24,534 nucleotides of DNA from a virus. The stretch lies in IMG/VR virus record IMGVR_UViG_3300042465_005251, positions 1-24,534 of that record. One strand, given 5' to 3'. The notes under the pieces were generated by a model. It was not told the DNA's origin. It saw only the letters and a program-made list of their open reading frames with translations, and did not search any database. Of the stretch, positions 8,409 to 15,534 are shown in pieces; the first letter of the stretch is position 1; each line of letters begins with the position of its first letter. A program made the position numbers and the translations under genes.

Positions 8409-9040
8409 GAATACTCACGCTAAAAAATGGCGAACAAATATACGCACATGATAAAGGCGAATACGTAAGCGACATAATCGAGCAAACAGGATGGTATTAT
8501 GAGCCACAAACAATTGAATACATTAAAAATCTTGGTTTAAAGAATTGTATAATATTGGACATAGGCGCTAATATTGGCAACCATAGCCACGCAATAAAAT
8601 ATTTTTCAAATGATTGCACTATCTATTCATTTGAGCCTTTAGAGGCGAATTATAACGTTTTAAAAAATAATGCAAAAGGTACGGTTAATAGATTTGTTAC
8701 TGACAATTTAGGGAATGAAAACTTTATTACTTCGTTTTGGGGCAATGATAATTTAGGTTACACGGGATTAAGTGAAAACGGGCAATCATGTCAAAATATT
8801 ATTATTGATAATATGTTTTTCCCTAGAAAAGTCGGATTGATTAAAATTGATGTTGAGGGTCATGAGTTGCAAGCGCTAAATGGTGCATTTGAAACAATAG
8901 GGGAAAATTTGCCCGTTATTATTGCTGAACATCATACCAATGAAGAACACTTGCAAGTATTGGATTACTTAAAGCAATTTGGATATAATCTTGAAAAAAT
9001 TATTAAAGAGGATAATCTAAACTATGTTTATACGGTTTAA
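8405..9040 (+). CDS. FkbM-family methyltransferase
   Basis: A 211-aa SAM-dependent methyltransferase. Motif I is IILDIGANIGNHS at about residues 49-61; motif II is IYSFEPLEANYNVLKNN at about 73-89; the FkbM signature KIDVEGHELQAL lies at about 148-159; IIAEHH follows at about 178-183. These are the diagnostic motifs of the FkbM (Methyltransf_21) family, which O-methylates sugars, polysaccharides or polyketides. It starts with a 4-nt overlap to the immunity gene, so the two are probably translated together. A plausible role is modifying host surface glycan or phage glycosylated protein to alter receptor recognition; the substrate cannot be read from sequence. Confidence 0.85.
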   Translation: MRILTLKNGEQIYAHDKGEYVSDIIEQTGWYYEPQTIEYIKNLGLKNCIILDIGANIGNHSHAIKYFSNDCTIYSFEPLEANYNVLKNNAKGTVNRFVTDNLGNENFITSFWGNDNLGYTGLSENGQSCQNIIIDNMFFPRKVGLIKIDVEGHELQALNGAFETIGENLPVIIAEHHTNEEHLQVLDYLKQFGYNLEKIIKEDNLNYVYTV

Positions 9041-9054
9041 ATAAAATTAAATAA

Positions 9055-9201
9055 ATGAGCGATAAAGAAAAAATTGAAATGTATGAATCATTAGTTACTA
9101 ATTTAAACAATGAAATTGAAGAATTGAAAGATTCAAATGAAATATTAATCCATGAAAATAAGTTCTTAAAAGATACAATATTAAAACTAATTAAACCTTA
9201 A
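9055..9201 (+). CDS. small coiled-coil protein, unknown function
   Basis: A 48-aa frame beginning MSDKEKIEMYESLVTNLN and ending LKLIKP, 14 nt after the FkbM gene. Regularly spaced Leu, Ile and Met residues with many Glu, Lys and Asn give a heptad-like pattern along almost the full length (LVTNLNNEIEELKDSNEILI), so it probably forms a short coiled coil. It fills most of the gap between the FkbM gene and the next membrane-protein gene, on the same strand. No function is recognised. Confidence 0.55.
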   Translation: MSDKEKIEMYESLVTNLNNEIEELKDSNEILIHENKFLKDTILKLIKP

Positions 9202-9217
9202 TAATTAATCAAAAAGT

Positions 9218-9427
9218 ATGATATACCTAAAATTAACATCTGTTATTGTTGCTTTTTTTTTAGGAAGATATGCAACATATTACTTTAATGTAAAAGATGA
9301 TGACAGTTTGCTGTTTAAGTTATCAATGATCTTGATTGGTGCCATAATGGCTTGGTTACTAACATTAGTAATGTGTACTATAGCTATTGGCTGTTATTAC
9401 TTATTGATTCACTATATTATAGTATAA
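9218..9427 (+). CDS. small membrane protein, unknown function
   Basis: A 69-aa protein with a hydrophobic N-terminal helix (residues about 5-17, SVIVAFFLGRYATYYF), a short charged loop (NVKDDDSLLFK) and a long hydrophobic C-terminal stretch (residues about 35-69), so two or three membrane spans. It is the last gene of the plus-strand cassette and its 3' end overlaps the convergent minor head gene by 11 nt. Holin, immunity or uncharacterised membrane roles are all possible. No lysin gene is next to it, which weakens a holin reading. Confidence 0.5.
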   Translation: MIYLKLTSVIVAFFLGRYATYYFNVKDDDSLLFKLSMILIGAIMAWLLTLVMCTIAIGCYYLLIHYIIV

Positions 9428-10316
9428 TTCTATCTAAATCTTTCTTAGGCACCATCTTTTCACTTACAGGTAGTATTTGGTGATTACATTGCCAACCTCC
9501 CCTGTAAGTGAATATATTACTTGAATTAGTACCCGCAATCATTCCCCCTCCTTTATGCGTTTTAGTTTTACAAGAAAACCAAAGCGAAGGCGTTTCTCCC
9601 CACTTTTGCACCTCGGATAAATGGTAATAATTACCCGTTCTTTCAATGCAAAAGCAACGTGATGAACTTCTTAACCCTCCCTGATACAAGAACCATACTA
9701 AGCCTAAATCGTTACTAACTGTTTGAATATAATTAGCTGAATATTGGTTTAGCGAATCCGTAGCAATCTGTTTAACGTGCTTATTTAAGTACCCTAGCGT
9801 TTCAGGGTCGCCTACTATCTTAAGTTTTAAATCGGCAATGAATTCTTTAATGTTTGCGCCACTGGTTACCGACTTACTAAGATAGTCAGTAATAGGTGAA
9901 ATTATATCCGCAGAAACTCCCGACCCTAGTAATGATTCACTTGTGACGCTTACCGAGTTGGTTAATATTGCTTTGAATAATTCTCCTTTACCGTTAAAAT
10001 CGCTTACAATGGTACTAAAATAGCTATCTAGCAATGTTTTAGTATCATCGAATGAATTAAGATAAGAATTAACATCACTTTTATAATCATCGTTTAAAAT
10101 GATGTTATTAAGTCTATTCTTTACTTTTTGTATTTGCTTTAAATTTGAAACGCTTGTTTTTATGTTGCCGTTTACGACCTCTAATTTATTAAGCTCAATA
10201 GTCAGTTCGTCAAAAATAGCCTTTTCAATTGACGGTATAGATTCCTCTAAACTATCAATTGAATATTGCATACTTGCAAATATTTTAGCTATTAATTTGT
10301 CTTGATTAGATGGCAT
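9417..10316 (-). CDS. phage minor head / head morphogenesis protein
   Basis: A 299-aa protein overlapping the portal stop by 11 nt, the usual position of the SPP1 gp7 / Mu gpF type minor head protein. The N-terminal 110 residues are helical and charged. The C-terminal part carries SRCFCIERTGNYYHLSEVQKWG and a final YRGGWQCNHQILPVSE, which resembles the conserved C-terminal Cys/His block of these proteins, where a PxHxxCRC-like segment is common; here it is divergent (GGWQCNHQ). It is probably a low-copy head protein associated with the portal and ejected DNA. Its 3' end meets the plus-strand cassette. Confidence 0.65.
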   Translation of the reverse strand: MPSNQDKLIAKIFASMQYSIDSLEESIPSIEKAIFDELTIELNKLEVVNGNIKTSVSNLKQIQKVKNRLNNIILNDDYKSDVNSYLNSFDDTKTLLDSYFSTIVSDFNGKGELFKAILTNSVSVTSESLLGSGVSADIISPITDYLSKSVTSGANIKEFIADLKLKIVGDPETLGYLNKHVKQIATDSLNQYSANYIQTVSNDLGLVWFLYQGGLRSSSRCFCIERTGNYYHLSEVQKWGETPSLWFSCKTKTHKGGGMIAGTNSSNIFTYRGGWQCNHQILPVSEKMVPKKDLDRIIL

Positions 10317-12063
10317 TTAATGGGTTAGTTGCTTGTGTTGGTAGTTTATTAGCGTTGATATACTCATTTGCGTACGTGTTCATTAGCGCTTTTTTCTCGC
10401 TTAGTTCCCAAGTTGCAAAGTCTTTATTTTCGCTAAACGCACGTTCTATAAACGTGTTAATAAATGAGTGTATCGTTAATGTTTCAGCATTAAATGGTGA
10501 TATGGCATTCATGGTTAAAATATCGTCAGTAGTCATTCCACGAAGTGCATCTAACAAGATTATGTTTTGTTGATACGCCATTTCTTTTGGGCTGCCTTCA
10601 TACTTTTTACTTATGTAATCCATTTCCATAGATTCAATAATTGAACTACTGATACCGCTTTGCGTTGCTTTTCCTATTTGCTCTTCAATTACCGAAGTAG
10701 TGATAATATCAAAGTCGTTAGGTATATTGATACTTGGCAATTGCTCACTTAATAACTGTTTATTGTTTTCTAAGAGTACCGAATATCTTAAATCATTTAT
10801 AGCGTTTGTAATAAATGGCAATAATCGACCAAAAATATCATTGCTAATATTTGCAAGAAATAAGTGCGTTTGGTCGTAATCGTAAGACTTTGAAACACCG
10901 CTTTGATCCGTTGGACTTTCTGCTAAGAATTCCATGTTTACCGCTCCTAGTCCTTTTTTAATCAATCTATCAATGTCAGCACTAAGGAATTCAACGGGCT
11001 TTAAATCCTTTTCAATATACTTAACAGGTGCCCATGCCGGGATAGAGTTTTCCTCACCATTCATTGCGGGTCTTACCTTTGTAACGCCAAAAGGAGAACC
11101 ACTAGAGAACCCTGAACCACCGCAGGAATTACATGAGCTTGTGACATTCTTATTGAACATATTAACCCTTGACACGTTACCCGAACCGTTGCACGTAGTA
11201 CACTCGTTTTGAGTGAATTCTACACGTTCAGGGTATAGGTGCTGCTTAATAGTTACGTTCTTATCAATGTTCTCCAAAAGCGCTTGGTCGAAATCAGGAA
11301 TAATGCCAGCTACCCAAGATTCATAATAAATGTCATCGTCCTCGCTTGTTAATACTCCCCCGTTTTCGATAGCAGGAATATACCCTAGGTTATGAGCATA
11401 TAATAAGGTAGTTACGTATTTTTCTTTGACAGAATCACGCTCTAATAAGTAATAATTTGTTTCATCAATTACAAACCATTCCTTTTCCTCAATCTCAATA
11501 ATAAGTAACCCGTCATCAAAGTATTTTACTTTAGTTATTGAAAAAGAATACGGTATAGGCTTAATGAATTCATTTACAGGCATATTTTGGTACTCCTCTA
11601 AATAGTCATCGTCTAAAACATATTGAGGCGCAACCACTACAATACCATTTGAATCAGTTAAATAGTTCTTTAGTTGGAAATTAAAGAACCATTGAATAAG
11701 GCTGTTATGTTTCGGGAACTTTTCAAATAAATAGCTATAAAGCGTTTCTGATTCCTTAATTTTAGGGCTATTGTTTTCACTAGCTTTTATGATTAAATCC
11801 CTAGCTCTTTGTATTTTAGCTATTGAGTTTTGCACCTTCTTAAATGGTGCCTTAGTGATAGCTCTGTAATTGTCTTTTTTATACTTAGTAGCCCACTCAG
11901 GCTCACTTGGTTGGTACGTAACCATCATATCTAAAGCATCATCTACTTTGCCATCGGAATGTCTTTTAAGGCTTCTGTATTCCTTAACCTTAATGTCCTT
12001 TAATTCCTTATCGTGGTCTTTTTCGATGTACTTTTCAATAAATGCTTTTGTTCCAACTTCCAT
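10306..12063 (-). CDS. portal protein with an inserted DnaJ-like zinc-finger motif
   Basis: A 585-aa protein of portal size, followed by a minor head gene. The N-terminal part includes RAITKAPFKKVQNSIAKIQ, and the region after residue 350 (DIDRLIKKGLGAVNMEFLAE then LFLANISNDIFGRLLPFITNAIND) resembles the wing/stem helices of phage portals. Unusually, residues 288-295 (CTTCNGSG) and 311-318 (CNSCGGSG) form two CxxCxGxG motifs 15 residues apart, the zinc-binding pattern of the DnaJ Cys-rich domain, flanked by glycine- and serine-rich sequence. Four cysteines would bind one zinc ion. The portal is the dodecameric DNA channel at the capsid vertex, and terminase docks on it during packaging. Confidence 0.75.
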   Translation of the reverse strand: MEVGTKAFIEKYIEKDHDKELKDIKVKEYRSLKRHSDGKVDDALDMMVTYQPSEPEWATKYKKDNYRAITKAPFKKVQNSIAKIQRARDLIIKASENNSPKIKESETLYSYLFEKFPKHNSLIQWFFNFQLKNYLTDSNGIVVVAPQYVLDDDYLEEYQNMPVNEFIKPIPYSFSITKVKYFDDGLLIIEIEEKEWFVIDETNYYLLERDSVKEKYVTTLLYAHNLGYIPAIENGGVLTSEDDDIYYESWVAGIIPDFDQALLENIDKNVTIKQHLYPERVEFTQNECTTCNGSGNVSRVNMFNKNVTSSCNSCGGSGFSSGSPFGVTKVRPAMNGEENSIPAWAPVKYIEKDLKPVEFLSADIDRLIKKGLGAVNMEFLAESPTDQSGVSKSYDYDQTHLFLANISNDIFGRLLPFITNAINDLRYSVLLENNKQLLSEQLPSINIPNDFDIITTSVIEEQIGKATQSGISSSIIESMEMDYISKKYEGSPKEMAYQQNIILLDALRGMTTDDILTMNAISPFNAETLTIHSFINTFIERAFSENKDFATWELSEKKALMNTYANEYINANKLPTQATNPLNAI

Positions 12064-12067
12064 TTAA

Positions 12068-12988
12068 TTAATATTTATTGCGTTCTTTCAAATAGTCTTT
12101 TTTGTCAATCCATAGAAACGGATTCTTTACATTTTGATGTTGTGCGTAATTCCATTTAACATGATCATTATAAAGGTCTTTAAGTCCTTTGTTCATTACG
12201 TGGCCAGCCATTGAAATGAAGTAATAGTTATTTTCAATGTAACTTCTTTCGATAGGTTTTACCCCTCTTTTTATGCCATTCTCAATGGCTTCGCTCATAG
12301 GGTAGTAAAAAATATTTTTATATGGATTATCTACCTTGAAATTTAGGTTCAATAGACTTAAGCTAAATGCTAGTTCATCGGGCATACTATCCGCCCAATC
12401 TCTGAATTGAAAGTCTCGTGTAATGAATAACTCCTTAGCACGTGCGAAAATAGCCTCGGATTCTTTGGACTTCTTAAAATAAAGAAATGAGGATTGCAAA
12501 TGGTAGTAGTAGGCATCTTTTTTTAATTTGAAATATTTTCGTAAATCCCGTACAGTTTCTCCCTCCTTAAACCAAAAGTTTGAATTATCGCTATCAACTG
12601 GATAATGAGCAGCTTCATGGTATAAGGTAAATCCAAAATTAACGCCCTTATATGTATTAAATAAGTCACTTACTTTCTTATTCTTAATCCAAATTGAATC
12701 ACTATCAATATACACTGTTTCATCAAATGGGCTTAGTTCGTATATCATCGTTTTGGCCAATGGTATTTCGACTTTGCCGTTAATGGTGTAAGCTGATTTA
12801 TCAAGTTCGATAAAATGACTGAAATATTGCTTTTCAAAGTAATTGAATTTGTCTTTTACTCCCTCATTGCAAACTAAAGCAATTTGAGTATCAGGATTAG
12901 AAACCCTGATACTCATTGCAAGATTTAAAGCCATTCGTCTATAATTATCATGACCTAGAGCCACTATAATAACGCCTTTATTTTCCAT
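12068..12988 (-). CDS. GT-A type glycosyltransferase (GT8-like)
   Basis: A 306-aa protein. The N-terminal VIIVALGHDNYRRMALNLA and NPDTQIALVCNEG segments form a nucleotide-sugar-binding Rossmann-like half, and ETVYIDSDSIW at residues 90-100 carries the DxD motif (D95, D97) that binds the metal and nucleotide diphosphate in GT-A enzymes. This resembles glycosyltransferase family 8 and related proteins. It lies 4 nt before the portal gene and 25 nt after a tube-like gene, in the same orientation, so it is co-transcribed with virion genes. It might glycosylate a virion protein or a host surface molecule. Donor and acceptor are unknown. Confidence 0.7.
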   Translation of the reverse strand: MENKGVIIVALGHDNYRRMALNLAMSIRVSNPDTQIALVCNEGVKDKFNYFEKQYFSHFIELDKSAYTINGKVEIPLAKTMIYELSPFDETVYIDSDSIWIKNKKVSDLFNTYKGVNFGFTLYHEAAHYPVDSDNSNFWFKEGETVRDLRKYFKLKKDAYYYHLQSSFLYFKKSKESEAIFARAKELFITRDFQFRDWADSMPDELAFSLSLLNLNFKVDNPYKNIFYYPMSEAIENGIKRGVKPIERSYIENNYYFISMAGHVMNKGLKDLYNDHVKWNYAQHQNVKNPFLWIDKKDYLKERNKY

Positions 12989-13013
12989 TTGAATTGTTAG
13001 TTTTTAGGGAAAA

Positions 13014-13538
13014 TTAAACGCTGAACAAAGTTGAAGGGCTTGTGTATGGTGTAGGCATATCCATCTCAGCCCATTTTACCGTCACATTAAAGTTGATACC
13101 TTCTTGTAAGTTGTCGGTAATTGGCAAAGTTGATGCTAATTGAATACCTTTAGTTTGTCCCCAAATTAGTGATTCAGTAGCAAAATAAACATTGTAGTTA
13201 TTACTTGCTAGTGCGAATTCATTGTAAAACGATACGTTATTTTTAACGGTGTAATCCATGTAAGTTAATACATGATTTCTGCCTGTTAATTGTGCTGAAT
13301 TGTCGCCAAACCCAGTTGATTCAACTACAACGCCGCCATCGTATGCGCCTCTTACGTTCTTAATCACCAAAGCATCACCTGAAGCAATTAAAGCATCCCA
13401 TTCCGATGCGTTCGAAGGGTCTGTAATAGTTGCTGTTTTTTTCTTAAGGATCAAGTGTCTAACTCTACCATTTTCAATGTTTCCGCAATCATCCGCTACA
13501 TAGTCGGGGATAGCTTGGCAATCGGTGTAAATACTCAT
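13014..13538 (-). CDS. putative major tail tube-like structural protein
   Basis: A 174-aa beta-rich protein. Its N-terminal CQAIPDYVADDCGNIENG followed by RVRHLILKKKTATITDPSNA, the central GGVVVESTGFGDNS, and a terminal VTVKWAEMDMP look like a compact virion subunit found in Bacteroidota phages. Size and composition suit a tail tube subunit, though its place after the tail-tip genes is unusual and it could instead be a head or neck decoration protein. It is separated by only 25 nt from the glycosyltransferase gene. Confidence 0.4.
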   Translation of the reverse strand: MSIYTDCQAIPDYVADDCGNIENGRVRHLILKKKTATITDPSNASEWDALIASGDALVIKNVRGAYDGGVVVESTGFGDNSAQLTGRNHVLTYMDYTVKNNVSFYNEFALASNNYNVYFATESLIWGQTKGIQLASTLPITDNLQEGINFNVTVKWAEMDMPTPYTSPSTLFSV

Positions 13539-13559
13539 AATTAATTATTTTTTAAGTGT

Positions 13560-14297
13560 TTATAAACAATTCGAATTAACGTAATTATAGTTTGACTTAC
13601 TAAGTGTTGTGCCACCTTGGCACAGTGAATATCGGTCTATTGGCTTCATAGTGTATTCACTAGACTTTACATAGCTTTCTCCGTTTACCGTCACATTGTC
13701 ATGCATAAATGCAAGGTTAATTTTTTCATGTTCGTAAATCGGAATGTAATCCGTTTGAAAAACATTCTTATTTTTTAACATACTTGCAAGCTTGATAATC
13801 TGACCGTTTGACTTTTCGTAAACAGTGCTTGTTTCTTCAAAATTTACATCATGTCCAAATTGAGCAGAAACAAAAGCATAGTTCACATAATTAGCATAAT
13901 TGATGTTATCAAATATTTCGTCATTCGTATATTGAATTTGTAATAGTTCGCTATTGTCGGCACTTATATTTATCAATTCGCTTTCTGCTAGTATGTCGAT
14001 AGGGTCGGGATTAACTATGTTTTGTTGATTGGTATAGACATATGAGTGTAGGCACTTATTATACAGATTAACATATATTGATAAGTCAAAACTCCACTTG
14101 TATAGATTAAGCCCACAACTAACGCCTAAAGCTTCATATACTACTGCGTTGTTTTCGTCAAAGAAGCCCAGGTATGGCGTATTAATCCCATCGTATTCCA
14201 ACTGGGTGACAAATTGTCCCCATGTAGGATAGCGCTGTTTATAGGGGGCAATTTCTACCCCCACAACGTTATTATATTTATATAAAGTATCTGCCAT
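13560..14297 (-). CDS. hypothetical virion-associated protein
   Basis: A 245-aa protein that starts exactly at the stop of the preceding gene (one-base overlap at 14297), so the two are translationally coupled. It is rich in Tyr, Asn and Ser with no signal peptide or membrane helix. Paired cysteines occur at about residue 60 and at the C-terminus (SLCQGG... NSNCL). Because it lies between a receptor-binding-like protein and a tube-like protein, it is probably structural. No family is recognised. Confidence 0.45.
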   Translation of the reverse strand: MADTLYKYNNVVGVEIAPYKQRYPTWGQFVTQLEYDGINTPYLGFFDENNAVVYEALGVSCGLNLYKWSFDLSIYVNLYNKCLHSYVYTNQQNIVNPDPIDILAESELINISADNSELLQIQYTNDEIFDNINYANYVNYAFVSAQFGHDVNFEETSTVYEKSNGQIIKLASMLKNKNVFQTDYIPIYEHEKINLAFMHDNVTVNGESYVKSSEYTMKPIDRYSLCQGGTTLSKSNYNYVNSNCL

Positions 14298-15160
14298 TAT
14301 TCCGCTAGGTAGGTGATAGAGAAGTTGTAGTTAAATACATCACCATTCGCCACCGTAGCATTTGCAGCATCTCTGAAAGTTAAATACAGGCCTGTTGATG
14401 TTGTTGAACTAGGTTCGTTGTAATTGTCAATCCATCCCGCACTCGAATAGTTTTCGACTACTCCTAAGTAAGTTCTTGAAACGCTTACATTTGCAGTACC
14501 CATGACAAATCGTCCGCTGTTACCTTCTGCTATTGCGAAGTTATCAGCTAGGTAGCCCAAGAATATACTATTGCGATTAAATGAACTGTTGTTTGCTGTA
14601 AGTTGTAAAACACCGCTAACAGTCGTTAATTTTCCATATTGTGCAACACTAGCCCACATATTGTTATACGTGCAATTTGCTGGGGTGTAGAGTTGTTGAA
14701 AGACAACATTATTTGAAGCCGTATTTACAACGAAAGCACTATCGCTAGTTTCTGCTATTACCCTAAATTGCCAGTCGTCAAATGTTCCTTCACCGTCTAC
14801 TTTATCAACGGTCATGGTCCATGTCTGCGCTCCCATTGCAGACGTTCCACAATAGATAGTACCGTACATTCCGTTCCCTCCTGACCCTTGCGAACCTGCG
14901 AAAACCCGAAATGTAAAATTTTGGTCCCATGGGCAATTTGTGATAATAAATTCTTTAGGCCCCAAACCAATGGTTAGGCTAGTGGTTGAATTTACTCTAA
15001 ATGGACTATCTGCAAATGTATAGTCGAAATCTGAATCCGAGTTTTTAACTAATCCTTGACCAACTAAACCGCCACCAATTAAGTTAGTAGTGTTTATGTT
15101 AGCGTTGATTTTCGTTAATGCTACGTTTTCGGTTGGTGATATTGTTGATAATAAAGCCAT
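14297..15160 (-). CDS. putative tail appendage / receptor-binding structural protein
   Basis: A 287-aa protein with low charge, many Thr, Ser, Asn and Gly residues and alternating beta-strands. The N-terminus ALLSTISPTENVALTKIN is followed by a glycine-rich turn GGGLVGQGL and a long beta-region with aromatic residues (TFRVFAGSQGSGGNGMYG), suggesting a lectin-like or trimeric appendage fold. It sits after the tail-tip protein and the SprB-like protein and shares a one-base overlap with the next gene. A receptor-binding role is inferred from context and composition only. Confidence 0.4.
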   Translation of the reverse strand: MALLSTISPTENVALTKINANINTTNLIGGGLVGQGLVKNSDSDFDYTFADSPFRVNSTTSLTIGLGPKEFIITNCPWDQNFTFRVFAGSQGSGGNGMYGTIYCGTSAMGAQTWTMTVDKVDGEGTFDDWQFRVIAETSDSAFVVNTASNNVVFQQLYTPANCTYNNMWASVAQYGKLTTVSGVLQLTANNSSFNRNSIFLGYLADNFAIAEGNSGRFVMGTANVSVSRTYLGVVENYSSAGWIDNYNEPSSTTSTGLYLTFRDAANATVANGDVFNYNFSITYLAE

Positions 15161-15165
15161 ATATT

Positions 15166-15534
15166 TTAATTAAAATCTTCCCATTGACACAATGCATACT
15201 GCCCCCACTTGTTTGATGCTAAGTCTGACCAAATCGAGCCTGCATAAGTTCCGCAGTCTACGTTGTCGAATATGGTAACGCCCTGCCATCCTAATTTCCC
15301 AAACTTATCAACTACTTGAATAACATAATTTCTATTTTCAAGGCCTGTAAATGAGTTTGAGTATTGAGGCTCGCTCCTATCTATTACGTATCGAAATGGT
15401 GATGTTCCGTTTGGAGGGGGAACAACTACAATAACGCCATTGTCCAAACCACCTGTACAATTAGTAAGGATGGTTTCAACACTTAGCGTTCCCGTAATGT
15501 ATTTTAGTTGATTTGCTTTTGATATGTGTATCAT
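15166..15534 (-). CDS. SprB-repeat-like tail accessory protein
   Basis: A 122-aa protein whose middle part, VVVPPPNGTSPFRYVIDR then FTGLENRNYVIQVVDKFG (residues about 36-83), follows the pattern of SprB-type repeats of Bacteroidota: G-x-x-P-[YF]-x-[YV]-x-[LI]...[FY]-x-x-L-x-x-G/N-x-Y-x-[VI]-x-V-x-D. SprB is the large cell-surface gliding adhesin of flavobacteria. Here a single repeat in a phage tail gene could be an immunoglobulin-like adhesion module contacting the host surface. A C-terminal cysteine-containing tail (VDCGTYAGSIWSDL...QWEDFN) is specific to this protein. The start overlaps the stop of the 747-aa tail gene by one base. Confidence 0.5.
   Translation of the reverse strand: MIHISKANQLKYITGTLSVETILTNCTGGLDNGVIVVVPPPNGTSPFRYVIDRSEPQYSNSFTGLENRNYVIQVVDKFGKLGWQGVTIFDNVDCGTYAGSIWSDLASNKWGQYALCQWEDFN

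Noticed and set aside
9409-9427. Palindrome ACTATATTATAGT as a convergent terminator.
   Set aside because: The stem is only six A/T-rich pairs with a one-base loop and overlaps both coding ends; too weak to call.
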